NCBI GenBank assembly: GCA_038249195.1
Contig: JBBRWM010000004.1
Location: 124,001-188,000 of the forward strand
Source of the DNA: JAOUEA01 sp038249195
GTDB taxonomy: Bacteria; Actinomycetota; UBA4738; HRBIN12
DNA length: 64,000 nucleotides
Reading direction: 5' to 3'
Shown here: positions 9,251-17,941 of the stretch, piece after piece
Position numbering within the stretch: the stretch's first letter is position 1
How the letters are laid out: each line of letters starts with the position of its first letter
Program-made: the position numbers and the translations under genes
Notes under the pieces: generated by a model
What the model saw: the letters and a program-made list of their open reading frames with translations, nothing else
The model's database searches: none
Told to the model about the DNA's origin: nothing

Positions 9251-9919
9251 CTACCCCTGATCGGTCTCACGGAGGAACGCGAGCACCGCCATCACGCGGC
9301 GGTGCACGTCGGGTTCCTCGGTGAGGTCGAGCTTGTGGAACAACGAGTTGATGTGCTTCTCCACGGCGCGTTCGGTGAGGAACAGCGACTTGGCGATGGC
9401 CGCGTTGTTCTCCCCCTGCGCCATGTGGGAGAGGACCTCCCGCTCGCGCTCCGTGAGCGTTGCCAGTGGGGAATGCGCCATCCGGTCCTTGGCAGCGACG
9501 AGTTCCTCGACGACCTTCGGGTCGAGGACGCTCCCGCCCCGGCTGACCTCCTCGAGCGCGCGGATCAACTCGTCGATGTCGGCGACGCGCTCTTTCAGGA
9601 GGTAGCCGAGCCCTGCGGCGCCGTCCTTCAGGAGCTCGTACGCGTACTCCTCCTCCGCGAATTGAGAGAGCACCACGACGCCGACGCTGGGGTGGTCCGC
9701 GCGTATCCGTTTGGCCGCCTCGATGCCCTCGTTGGTGTTGGTCGGAGGCATGCGGATGTCGGTCAGAACGGCGTCTGGCGTGTGGTCCTCCACGGCGGCG
9801 AGCAACTCGTCGCGGTCGGCGGCCATCGCCACGAGGTCGATGTCGTCGCAGGTCGCCAAGAGCGCCGCTGTCCCTTCCCGCACCAGGTAGTTATCCTCCG
9901 CGAACACCACTCGGATCAT
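9251..9919 (-). CDS. NarL/LuxR-family response regulator
   Basis: 222 residues from ATG 9919: receiver domain with phospho-acceptor Asp in VLTDIRMPP and conserved Lys in YLLKERV, then a LuxR-type helix-turn-helix (TEREREVLSHMAQGENNAAIAKSLF). The expected partner of the HisKA_3-type kinases around it: phosphorylation should let it dimerise and bind DNA. The ATG at 9919 is preferred to an upstream ATG at 9958 because TACCAT lies 6 nt before it, which suggests a leaderless transcript, and because homologues start right at the receiver's first strand (MIRVVFAEDN). It is divergent from the receiver-cyclase gene, with 44 bp between them. Confidence 0.93.
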   Translation of the reverse strand: MIRVVFAEDNYLVREGTAALLATCDDIDLVAMAADRDELLAAVEDHTPDAVLTDIRMPPTNTNEGIEAAKRIRADHPSVGVVVLSQFAEEEYAYELLKDGAAGLGYLLKERVADIDELIRALEEVSRGGSVLDPKVVEELVAAKDRMAHSPLATLTEREREVLSHMAQGENNAAIAKSLFLTERAVEKHINSLFHKLDLTEEPDVHRRVMAVLAFLRETDQG

Positions 9920-9925
9920 GCGCGG

Positions 9926-9931
9926 ATGGTA
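9926..9931 (-). promoter_or_regulatory. Putative -10 box, leaderless response regulator
   Basis: TACCAT on the minus strand, 6 nt before the ATG at 9919, with no ribosome site. Lies in the 44-bp divergent gap, so a regulator binding here could act on both genes. Confidence 0.45.
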
Positions 9932-9963
9932 CACGGGCACATCCCGCGGAAGGAGCACGCGGC

Positions 9964-11247
9964 TTGAGCGTCATCCGGGTCGTCCTGGGTGAGGACAACG
10001 TCCTCGTGCGCGAGGGCGTTCGCGCGCTGCTCGATTCGTACGACGACATCGAAGTGGTGGGCGTGGCCGCCGACGCGCCCTCCCTCTTGGCGACGGCCTC
10101 CGAGCACGTGCCAGACGTCGTGGTCACCGATATCAAGATGCCCCCCTCGTTCCAGCTCGAAGGGATCGACTGCGCGCACGAGATCCGCGACGCCCATCCC
10201 GACACCGGCGTGGTGGTGCTGTCGGCTCACGACGACGAGGAATACGCCCTCGCGCTGCTGGGAAAGGGCCGGAGCGGGCTCGCGTACCTGCTGAAGGACC
10301 GGATCGCCCAGGGCGACGAGCTCGTGCGCGCCATCCGCGAGGTTCACGCGGGCGGTTCGACCGTCGATCCGCTGATCGCCGAGCGGCTCTCCGGGCGCGA
10401 TGACACGGAGGCCACCGATCGTGCGCTGCTGGACATGATGGCGAAAGGGCTGGGGTACGAGGAGATGGCGGCCACGCTTGACACCACCCAGGAGGCCGTG
10501 GACCGGCAGGTGACCGAGCTGTTTAGCCGCATGGCGGGCGGGGACGGGAACGCCGGTCTCGTGGACGAGTTCAAGCGGTTGCATGCGGCCGTGGTCGAGC
10601 AGACCGCGTCACGCAGGACGCTGGCGTCGTTCGTGCCGAGCCAGCTGGCGGAGCGACTTGCCGCGCATCCCGACGCTCCCATCGAGCCGCAGGAGGTCGA
10701 GGTGACCGTCCTGTTCTCCGACATCCGCGGCTTCTCCACCATCGCCGAGCGGCTCGGTGCTCGCGACGTGGCCGGCGTGGTGGGCAAGCATCTGTCCGCG
10801 ATGGCCGAGGTGGTCGCCGGCCACGGCGGCATGATCGACAAGTTCCAGGGCGACGCGGTGATGGCGATCTTCGGGGCGCCGGAACCCCAGCCCGACCACG
10901 CCGTCCTCGCCCTGCGGTGCGCCATCTCCATGCAGGAACGGCAATCCGAGCTGAACGAGCAGGGGTGGGGTGTGGAGGGTCTCCCAACGCTCGGGGTGGG
11001 GATCGGCGTGAACACCGGCCTCGTGATCGCCGGGACCGTCGGAGGCGGCGGGCGCCTGGAGTACACCGTGGTGGGCGACGCCGTGAACGTGGCCTCGCGC
11101 CTGCAGTCGGAGGCGGAGGGCGGCGAGATCGTTGCTGCTGCCAGCACCGTCGCCGCCGCACCGGACGTCGCCTGTGAGTCCATCGGCCCTCGTCACGTGA
11201 AGGGCCGCGAGGAGCCGGTCGAGGTGTTCCGTGTCCATGTCCACTAG
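9964..11247 (+). CDS. Receiver-HTH-like-class III adenylate cyclase fusion
   Basis: 427 residues from TTG 9964, with GGAAGGAG 8 nt upstream. Residues 1-125 form a response-regulator receiver with phospho-acceptor Asp in VVVTDIKMPP and Lys in YLLKDRI. About 140-190 look like a worn LuxR-type helix-turn-helix (ALLDMMAKGLGYEEMAA). Residues 235-427 form a class III cyclase domain with both metal Asp (FSDIRGFS and GDAVMAIFG), the substrate Lys (DKFQGD), the adenine-selecting Asp and the Asn/Arg pair in VVGDAVNVASRLQ, so it should be active and make cAMP. Phosphorylation by the nearby kinases would then control cAMP synthesis. Its end overlaps the next kinase gene by 17 bp. The HTH call is weaker than the other two domains. 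Confidence 0.9.
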   Translation: MSVIRVVLGEDNVLVREGVRALLDSYDDIEVVGVAADAPSLLATASEHVPDVVVTDIKMPPSFQLEGIDCAHEIRDAHPDTGVVVLSAHDDEEYALALLGKGRSGLAYLLKDRIAQGDELVRAIREVHAGGSTVDPLIAERLSGRDDTEATDRALLDMMAKGLGYEEMAATLDTTQEAVDRQVTELFSRMAGGDGNAGLVDEFKRLHAAVVEQTASRRTLASFVPSQLAERLAAHPDAPIEPQEVEVTVLFSDIRGFSTIAERLGARDVAGVVGKHLSAMAEVVAGHGGMIDKFQGDAVMAIFGAPEPQPDHAVLALRCAISMQERQSELNEQGWGVEGLPTLGVGIGVNTGLVIAGTVGGGGRLEYTVVGDAVNVASRLQSEAEGGEIVAAASTVAAAPDVACESIGPRHVKGREEPVEVFRVHVH

Positions 11248-13342
11248 CGCTGAGACGACCGCGCCGCCGCATCCCGCCCGCTGGCCGTGGCTATTCGTCG
11301 GTCTGTTCGTCTTTCTGGCGACCGTCGGATCGATCCTCGTGGCCGTGAACGACGAGCCCTTCGTTGGGCAGGTCTCCTACATCGTGGCGTTCTTCATGTT
11401 CGCCATCGTCGGGGCGTTGATCGCCAGCCGGGATCGTCGCAACATGATCGGCCTCTTCCTCATATGGTGCGCGGTGCTCACGGGCCTGGCGTTCGCTTCC
11501 TCGGAGGCAACCACGTGGCTCGTCATCCACGGATACGTGGGGCCCCTCACGGTATCGGTCGGGCTGCTGAGCGGGTTCGGCTGGGCCCTGGGCATCATGC
11601 CGGTCGTCTTCTTCCTGCCCTTATTCTTCCCGGACGGCCGGTTGCCTTCGCCTCCGTGGCGCCTGTACGTCTGGTCCGTGCTGTCGTTCCTCCTGCTCCT
11701 CGTCCTCTCGCTGATACTCGGGCAACAGACGATCACGGGATCGGGCGACGTCGGGGTCGCGAACCCGTTCTATGTGCAAGCGGTGGGAGATCTGCCCAGC
11801 CTCGACCCAGTCGTCGCCATCCTCTTTCCGGGCCTCCTGGCGCTGACGCTGTTCTCCCTCTTCCAACGGTTCCGCCGGTCATCGGGGGTCGAGCGCCAGC
11901 AGATCAAGTGGGTGGCGTTCGGGTTCCTCAGCGCACTCGTGCTCATCTTCCTCAGCGAGGCGTTCGGATCGGATCCGGTCCTGAACGGATTCATCGGCGG
12001 GCTGGGCTACGTGGCGTTCCCGATGTCGATCGGGATCGCCGTACTCCGCTACCGTCTGTACGACCTGGACGTCGTCGTGAAGAAGACCGTGTTGTACGCG
12101 ACGCTTGCCCTGTTCGCCACGGCCGTGTACCTGGGGCTCGTCGTTGGGGTCGGAACCTGGCTGGGAAGGGGGAGCTCCTTCCTCACGATGGTCGCTGCCG
12201 TGATCGTGGCGGTGACCTTCCAGCCCGTGCGCGAACGGCTCAATCGGTTCGCGAACCGGGTCGTGTACGGGAGGCGGGCGACCCCGTACGAGGTCCTTAC
12301 CGACTTCTCCGAGCGGGTGGGGGAGGCCTACGCGGAGGTGGATGTCCTGCCGCGCATGGCGCGGGTGCTCGGCGAGGGCATCGGTGCCGAGCGGAGCGAC
12401 GTGTGGCTAACGGTGGGCGCTGAGCTTCGGCAGGTGGCCGCCTGGCCTGAGGGAGCGGCGGCTGCCGATCCCGTCGCGGTGTCGAACGGCCGGCCGGCCG
12501 CCATCCCCGATATGGACCGCGTGTGTGCCGTGGAACACGCGGGCGACGTCCTTGGCGCGTTGGCGGTGCGCAAGCCCGCGAACGACCCCGTGTCGCCGGC
12601 CGACGAGAAGCTCATCGCCGGCCTCGCCGCGCAGGCCGGGCTCGTGCTGCGCAACGTGCGCCTGACTGAGGAGCTCAGGTCGCACCTCGATAACCTCAAG
12701 GCGGCGCAGCGCCGGATCGTAACCGCGCAGGATGAAGAACGCCGCCGGTTGGAGCGCAACATCCACGACGGCGCGCAGCAGCAGCTCGTGGCCCTCGCCG
12801 TGAAGCTGAAGCTCGCGGACTCGCTATTCAACCGCGACCCATCGGCCGCGCACGATCTCATGGGAGACCTCCAGTCGGAGACCCACGAAGCGCTCGAAGA
12901 CCTCCGGGATCTGGCCCGGGGGATCTATCCGCCGCTGCTCGCGGACAAAGGATTGGTAGCGGCGCTCCAAGCCCAGGCGCGCAAGTCGACTCTCGGCGTT
13001 GGATTCCAGGCGGAGGACGTCGGCCGGTTCCCCCAAGAGGTTGAGGCCGCCGTCTACTTCTGCGTGCTCGAGGCTCTGCAGAACGTGGCGAAATACGCGT
13101 GTGTGACGTCCGCGACCGTCACGCTCGTCGGAACACCGGGCAGCCTGGAGTTCCGGGTCTGCGACGAAGGGAGCGGGTTCGACCCCTCCTTCAGCGGGTC
13201 CGGGAGCGGGCTGCGCGGCATAGCCGATCGGATGGCCGCGCTGGACGGAACCGTGACTCTGAAGAGTGCACCGGGCCGGGGCACGACCCTGATGGGCCGG
13301 GTTGATGTCGCCATGGACGCGATGGAAGGGGTGACGTCTTGA
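11231..13342 (+). CDS. Membrane GAF sensor histidine kinase
   Basis: 703 residues from GTG 11231; an ATG two codons later is also possible. N-terminal half with about ten membrane spans, then FANRVVYGRRATPYEVL, a GAF domain, the intact phospho-acceptor motif ERRRLERNIHDGAQQ and HATPase_c (N-box ALQNVAKYA, G1 DEGSGFD, G2 GSGLRGI). It overlaps the receiver-cyclase gene by 17 bp on a different frame and the following kinase gene by 4 bp (TTGA), so the three are translated as a coupled set. This makes the receiver-cyclase the most likely phosphate target. The protein is closely similar to the kinases at 5104 and 13339 throughout. Confidence 0.94.
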   Translation: MSMSTSAETTAPPHPARWPWLFVGLFVFLATVGSILVAVNDEPFVGQVSYIVAFFMFAIVGALIASRDRRNMIGLFLIWCAVLTGLAFASSEATTWLVIHGYVGPLTVSVGLLSGFGWALGIMPVVFFLPLFFPDGRLPSPPWRLYVWSVLSFLLLLVLSLILGQQTITGSGDVGVANPFYVQAVGDLPSLDPVVAILFPGLLALTLFSLFQRFRRSSGVERQQIKWVAFGFLSALVLIFLSEAFGSDPVLNGFIGGLGYVAFPMSIGIAVLRYRLYDLDVVVKKTVLYATLALFATAVYLGLVVGVGTWLGRGSSFLTMVAAVIVAVTFQPVRERLNRFANRVVYGRRATPYEVLTDFSERVGEAYAEVDVLPRMARVLGEGIGAERSDVWLTVGAELRQVAAWPEGAAAADPVAVSNGRPAAIPDMDRVCAVEHAGDVLGALAVRKPANDPVSPADEKLIAGLAAQAGLVLRNVRLTEELRSHLDNLKAAQRRIVTAQDEERRRLERNIHDGAQQQLVALAVKLKLADSLFNRDPSAAHDLMGDLQSETHEALEDLRDLARGIYPPLLADKGLVAALQAQARKSTLGVGFQAEDVGRFPQEVEAAVYFCVLEALQNVAKYACVTSATVTLVGTPGSLEFRVCDEGSGFDPSFSGSGSGLRGIADRMAALDGTVTLKSAPGRGTTLMGRVDVAMDAMEGVTS

Positions 13343-15369
13343 GCGAATCCACGGCCGCAAACGCGGCTCTCGCGCGGGGCGGGTTGCGTCGGTCCCTCGC
13401 GTGGGGCGTGTTCTGCTTGAGCGTCGCGGTCATGGTCGTGGGTTCCGCCTATCTGATCCGCGATCTCTCGAACGGCTCCGTGCCGCTGAGCGTCGCCATC
13501 TCGCAGTGGGCCCTGTTCCCGCCCGCGGCCGCGTTTTCGCTCGTGGGATTCGTCGTGGCGCTCCGACGCCCGGACCATCCCGCGGGATGGCTGATGCTCA
13601 TCATCGGCGCGACCTGGAGCGTCGGGGTCTCCCCTCCCACCCAGGACGGCTCCACCATCGCGTGGCTCACCTCCGGTGCGTGGGTCATCCCTTTCGGGCT
13701 CATGGGGACCCACCTGCTGCTCCGGCTCCCGAACGGCGAGCTGCCCTCGCCCCGATGGCGGCTGGTATCGCGACTGTCAACCCTCGCGATGGTGCTGACG
13801 GTCGTGGGGTTCCTCTTCGATCCGAGCGTCGTGGGCAACCCGGTGCCGAACGCCGGGCTCGCCATCGCCGGCCTGGTCGGGCTGCTCCTTCTGGCCGGCT
13901 GCATCGTCGCCTCCATCGCCTCCCTCGTGGTTCGATCCCGTCAGGCCGGGCCAGAGGAACGGCGGCAGATCCGGTGGATCGCCGCGGGAGGCCTCGTGTT
14001 CTTGACGGTTTGGCTCCTCAGTTTCGTGGCGTCGATCTTCTGGCCGGCCGCCGGGCCTACCGACTCCCAGGTTTGGGTCGGGGTCGTGACGTTCGCCGGA
14101 TATGCCGCCGTCCCCATCGGGATCGGGTTCGCGATCCTGCGCTATCGCCTCTTCGACATCGACGTCGTGATCCGCAAGGCGGTGGTGGCCGGCGTGATCG
14201 TCGCCTTCTTCGCCGCCGTCTACGCCTTGGTCGTCGGGGGCGTGGGCGCCGTCGTCGGCGCCCGCTCGACACCGGTCCTTTCGTTCGGCGCCGCGATGCT
14301 CGCCGCCGTGCTGTTCCAACCCGTGCTCGTCCGCGCCCGACGCTTCGCCGACCGGGTCGTGTTCGGCAAGCGAGCCACGCCGTACGAGGTGCTATCGGAG
14401 TTCGGCGAACAGCTCTCTGAGACCTACGCCGCGGACGACGTGCTGCCGCGGACCGCCCAGGTGCTCGGCGAGGGCCTGGGGGCAGACCGCGCCCGCGTAT
14501 GGCTCCTGGAGGGCGGCGCGTTGCGTATCGTGGCTACCTGGCCTGTGGACGACCCCGACCCTACGCGGCCCGACAGCATCCGCACCGACGTTCGACACCG
14601 AGGCGAGCCCCTCGGGGCGCTGTCCGTGGCCATGCCGGCCAACGACCCGATGGACCCGGGCAAGGAGAAGTTGATGGCCGACCTGGCAGCGCACGCCGGG
14701 CTCGTGTTGCGCAACGTCCGGCTGCTGGAGGACCTTCGGAGCTCCCGCCGACGGCTGGTTGCCGCCCAGGACGAGGAGCGCAGGAAGCTCGAACGCAACA
14801 TCCACGATGGCGCGCAGCAGCAACTGGTGGCGCTGGCGGTGAAGGCGCGGCTCGCACGGCAACTCGCCACGCGCGATCCGGATGCGGCGGCCGCCATGCT
14901 GGAACAGATCGAGGCCGAGACCCAGCGGGCACTCGAGGACCTTCGCGACCTCGCCCGCGGGATCTACCCCCCGCTGCTCGCCGACCAGGGGCTCGCCGAC
15001 GCCCTCCGGGCCCAGGCGCGCAAGGTTCCGGTCCCGGTGGACGTCGAGGCGGAGGGGATCGGCCGCTACCCGCAGGAGACCGAGGCGGCCGTGTACTTCT
15101 CGGTCCTCGAAGCGCTGCAGAACGTCGCGAAGTACGCCGGCGCCTCGCGCGCCTGGATCGAGTTGCGCGAGGATGGCGGGATGTTGACCTTCGAGGCGCA
15201 CGATGACGGGCAGGGGTTCGATCCGGCTGCCACCGGGTACGGAACAGGGTTGCAAGGGATGGCCGACCGGCTCGCGGCGCTGGAGGGCCACGTGGAGGTG
15301 TCTTCATCGCACGGCGAAGGGACGATCGTGCGCGGTCGGATCCCCATCCAGCGGGCGGCGGCCGTCTGA
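13339..15369 (+). CDS. Membrane GAF sensor histidine kinase
   Basis: 676 residues from TTG 13339, which overlaps the previous stop codon. Multi-span membrane half, FADRVVFGKRATPYEVL linker, GAF domain, phospho-acceptor motif ERRKLERNIHDGAQQ and HATPase_c with G1 DDGQGFD and G2 GTGLQGM, all intact. The G2 and tail sequence resembles the fragment left in the pseudogene at 7200-8601, suggesting these two are closest relatives. The stop overlaps the ATG of the small gene at 15369. Expected function is phosphorylation of a NarL-type regulator or of the receiver-cyclase. Confidence 0.94.
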   Translation: MSESTAANAALARGGLRRSLAWGVFCLSVAVMVVGSAYLIRDLSNGSVPLSVAISQWALFPPAAAFSLVGFVVALRRPDHPAGWLMLIIGATWSVGVSPPTQDGSTIAWLTSGAWVIPFGLMGTHLLLRLPNGELPSPRWRLVSRLSTLAMVLTVVGFLFDPSVVGNPVPNAGLAIAGLVGLLLLAGCIVASIASLVVRSRQAGPEERRQIRWIAAGGLVFLTVWLLSFVASIFWPAAGPTDSQVWVGVVTFAGYAAVPIGIGFAILRYRLFDIDVVIRKAVVAGVIVAFFAAVYALVVGGVGAVVGARSTPVLSFGAAMLAAVLFQPVLVRARRFADRVVFGKRATPYEVLSEFGEQLSETYAADDVLPRTAQVLGEGLGADRARVWLLEGGALRIVATWPVDDPDPTRPDSIRTDVRHRGEPLGALSVAMPANDPMDPGKEKLMADLAAHAGLVLRNVRLLEDLRSSRRRLVAAQDEERRKLERNIHDGAQQQLVALAVKARLARQLATRDPDAAAAMLEQIEAETQRALEDLRDLARGIYPPLLADQGLADALRAQARKVPVPVDVEAEGIGRYPQETEAAVYFSVLEALQNVAKYAGASRAWIELREDGGMLTFEAHDDGQGFDPAATGYGTGLQGMADRLAALEGHVEVSSSHGEGTIVRGRIPIQRAAAV

Positions 15370-15584
15370 TGCCGGCCCCAACGTCCACGCGGCCGAAGAC
15401 CTTGTTCCGCAAGGTCGAACGTGCATCGGTGGGGTTCCTGATGGCGATCATGGCCTGGGCCCTGGAGAGGATCGTGATGCGCGGGATCCGCAAGGAGGGC
15501 GGCGATCCGAAGCATCCGTCGGCGGCGGAGACCACGTCGATCACCACCAAGGGCGGCGACATCGACTTCGAGCCGGAGCTATAG
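15369..15584 (+). CDS. Small conserved-looking protein coupled to sensor kinases
   Basis: 71 residues; ATG overlaps the kinase stop (TGATG). A basic N-terminus is followed by a moderately hydrophobic stretch (VGFLMAIMAWALERIVM), then a polar acidic tail. Likely translated with the kinase operon and perhaps a membrane-associated partner, but no family is recognised. The tight overlap is the main evidence that it is real. Confidence 0.6.
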   Translation: MPAPTSTRPKTLFRKVERASVGFLMAIMAWALERIVMRGIRKEGGDPKHPSAAETTSITTKGGDIDFEPEL

Positions 15585-15592
15585 CCTGCGGT

Positions 15593-17689
15593 TCAATGCT
15601 TGCGGATGACGTCCACGAGCATGGCCAGCGTGAGGGCGGCGCCGGCCACGCCGAACGCGACGGGGACCCATGTGGGGGCTTTGTCCGAAACGGCGGTCAG
15701 GCCGCTCGCCAGCACCGCCGCGCCGGCCGTCAATGCGAGCGCCAAGCGACGGCCGGCTCGCCGGATCGTGGCCTCCAGGGAGGTCGCGCGGAAGTTGACC
15801 TCGAGCTTCTGGCCCGGGCGCGCGCCGATCAGCCGCTCGACGGCCTCGATCACGCGCATGCCGCGGACCTTGAACTTCTGTGTTTGATAGAAGAGCGCCT
15901 TGGGGTCGAGCTTGCCGCCCATCTCCTTGAAGACGCTCCGCATCAGGAACGAACCGGCCACGTCGAACGGGTCCAGGTCCGGGTCCAGCGCGGCCGTGGC
16001 GAGCTGCATCTGCGCGAGGGCCTTGCCTGTGAGGGTCAGGGACGCCGGGAGGGGCACGCCGTGGCGCAGCGAGATCTCGGTCATCTCTTGCAAGATCGGC
16101 CCGAGTTGGATGTCCGCGAGGTTGGCCGTGCGGTACCGCGCCATCAGCTCGCCGATCTCGGCCTGGAACGCGTCGACGTCCAGGTCGTTGCGGTCGATCG
16201 CGCCCGCCAACATCAACGTGACGTCCGTGAGGAATCCCACGTCGGACTGCCAGAACGCCATGAGCAGCAGCATCAGCTGCTCACGCATCTGCGCGCCGAC
16301 CTCGCCCACCATCCCGAAGTCGAGGAAGTAGATCCGGTCGTTCCACCACATGAGGTTGCCGGGATGCGGGTCGGCGTGGAAGAAGCCGTCGACCAGGATC
16401 TGCTTGTAGTAGCTCTCCAGGAGCTGGCGCGCCGCCTCGCTCCGCGCCATACCCTCGGGCGCCTGCGCGATCGGGATCCCCTGGATCTCCTGCATCACGA
16501 GCAGGCGTGACGTGGACAGCTCCCCGTGGACATCGGGAACGTCGAGCCGCGGGAAGCTCTCGATCACCCCGCGCATCCGCTCGATGTTGGCAGCCTCCTG
16601 ACGGAAGTCCAACTCGCGGTGTAGGGACGAGGAGAGGTGCTCGAACACCGCGCCCATGTCGATCACCTGGTTCAAGCCGGGCCGGGCGCTCACCTTCTCG
16701 GCGAAGAGCTCGAGCAGGGCCAGGTCTTGCTCGATCTCCTCGCGGGCGTTGGGTCGCTGAACCTTCACCACCACGCGTTCGTGGTTCGCGAGCGTGGCGC
16801 GGTGGACCTCCGCGATCGTGCCCGCGGCCAGCGGTTTCGGATCGATGGATACGAACACGTCCTCCCACGGAACGCCGAGCTCCTGTTCCATCACCTCGAC
16901 GACGGAGGCTTCGGACAACGGCGTGACGTGGTCTTGCAGGGTGGCGAGCTCCTCGATGAACTCAGGCGGCAGCAGATCGGGACGGGTCGACAGCACCTGG
17001 CCGAGCTTGGCGAACGTCGGACCCAGCTCCTCGAGTGCCGATCGCAGACGCTTGGCCTGCCGCGCTCGCCCCACCGAGCCCTCGTCGTCGGCTCGCCCGA
17101 ACAGTTCCTTGGCCCCGTGTCTGGCGAAGACGGCGGCGATGTGGGAACCGCGGGCCGTGAGACGCGGTTGCACGCTCTGGCGGTCCTCCACGCTGCTGCG
17201 GATCACGGTGGGGCGGGGAGAGCCCGCGGTTCCCGGTTTGCCGTTGGCGCCGATCGTGTTCACGATGATCACGGTGCAGCGGGCGTTGTGGCTGATGCGG
17301 TTGGGGACGTTCCCGAGCAGGAACTCCTTGCGGCCGGCCATGCCGGCGTTGCCCACCACCAGCACGTCGATGGCCTGAGATTCGGCCGCGCTCACGATGG
17401 CCATGGCGGGATCGTCGGCGATCACGACGTGCGCGTGTCCGCGGTCGCCGGCGATCGCTCGGGCATGGTGCTCGAGCTCATCGGCCGCACGCGTGCCTTC
17501 GGCCGCGCCGTACTGGGTCACCCCGGGGTTCTGGGGCAGCACGACCTGCACGACGTGCAGTTCGGCGCCGAAGCGCTCGGCGAATTCCGCCGCCCACCGC
17601 ACGGCGCGTTCGGCGGTCTCCGATCGATCCGTGCCGACCATCACGCGGTCGACGGGGCCCATCACCTCGGGTGCGGATGCACGACTCAT
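15593..17689 (-). CDS. UspA-UbiB (ABC1/AarF) atypical kinase fusion
   Basis: 698 residues from ATG 17689. Residues 1-145 form a Usp domain (DRVMVGTDRSETAERAV at the start; GNAGMAGRKEFLLGNVPNRIS ATP loop). Residues about 180-600 form an ABC1/UbiB-type kinase: KLGQ motif (FAKLGQVLS), Ala/Gly-rich loop (AAGTIAEVH), ATP Lys (VVVKVQRP), catalytic HADPHPGN and metal-binding DFG (FLDFGMVG). The C-terminus has two membrane spans (LALALTAGAAVLASG and PVAFGVAGAALTLAML). UbiB proteins act on quinone or other lipid metabolism at the membrane; a nucleotide-binding stress domain on one is unusual and could couple kinase activity to energy state. It converges with the kinase operon. Domain calls are firm; the physiological role is unknown. 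Confidence 0.93.
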   Translation of the reverse strand: MSRASAPEVMGPVDRVMVGTDRSETAERAVRWAAEFAERFGAELHVVQVVLPQNPGVTQYGAAEGTRAADELEHHARAIAGDRGHAHVVIADDPAMAIVSAAESQAIDVLVVGNAGMAGRKEFLLGNVPNRISHNARCTVIIVNTIGANGKPGTAGSPRPTVIRSSVEDRQSVQPRLTARGSHIAAVFARHGAKELFGRADDEGSVGRARQAKRLRSALEELGPTFAKLGQVLSTRPDLLPPEFIEELATLQDHVTPLSEASVVEVMEQELGVPWEDVFVSIDPKPLAAGTIAEVHRATLANHERVVVKVQRPNAREEIEQDLALLELFAEKVSARPGLNQVIDMGAVFEHLSSSLHRELDFRQEAANIERMRGVIESFPRLDVPDVHGELSTSRLLVMQEIQGIPIAQAPEGMARSEAARQLLESYYKQILVDGFFHADPHPGNLMWWNDRIYFLDFGMVGEVGAQMREQLMLLLMAFWQSDVGFLTDVTLMLAGAIDRNDLDVDAFQAEIGELMARYRTANLADIQLGPILQEMTEISLRHGVPLPASLTLTGKALAQMQLATAALDPDLDPFDVAGSFLMRSVFKEMGGKLDPKALFYQTQKFKVRGMRVIEAVERLIGARPGQKLEVNFRATSLEATIRRAGRRLALALTAGAAVLASGLTAVSDKAPTWVPVAFGVAGAALTLAMLVDVIRKH

Positions 17690-17819
17690 GCGCGCATCAT
17701 GACGGGTAGCGGGGATCTGAGGAAGGGTGGGCGCCAGTGGACGAGATGCGTTCCTTCGCCACCTCTGCGGGGTGCTGACACCACCCCCGATGAGGCCCTT
17801 GATACGCTGGCCCACCCCC

Positions 17820-17891
17820 GCCGGAGTAGCTCAGGGGCAGAGCAACCGCCTCGTAAGTGGTAGGTCGTGGGTTCGAATCCCACCTCCGGCT
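17820..17891 (+). tRNA. tRNA-Thr (anticodon CGT)
   Basis: Cloverleaf folds by eye: acceptor GCCGGAG/CTCCGGC, anticodon stem ACCGC/GTGGT with loop CTCGTAA (anticodon CGT, codon ACG), T stem GTGGG/CCCAC with loop TTCGAAT. No CCA is encoded. A TACGCT about 11 nt upstream could be its -10 box. Confidence 0.95.
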
Positions 17892-17927
17892 CGTTCGTGA
17901 TCGCTCCGAAGGGTCTCGTGCTATTGC

Positions 17928-17933
17928 TAGACT
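17928..17933 (+). promoter_or_regulatory. Putative -10 box, leaderless gene at 17942
   Basis: TAGACT, 8 nt before the ATG, with no ribosome site between; sits 36 nt after the tRNA-Thr end. Confidence 0.45.
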
Positions 17934-17941
17934 CCGCCGCG

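Noticed and set aside
15203..16510. Plus-strand open frame of 435 codons opposite the UspA-UbiB gene
   Set aside because: The UbiB motifs on the minus strand are decisive; this frame has none.
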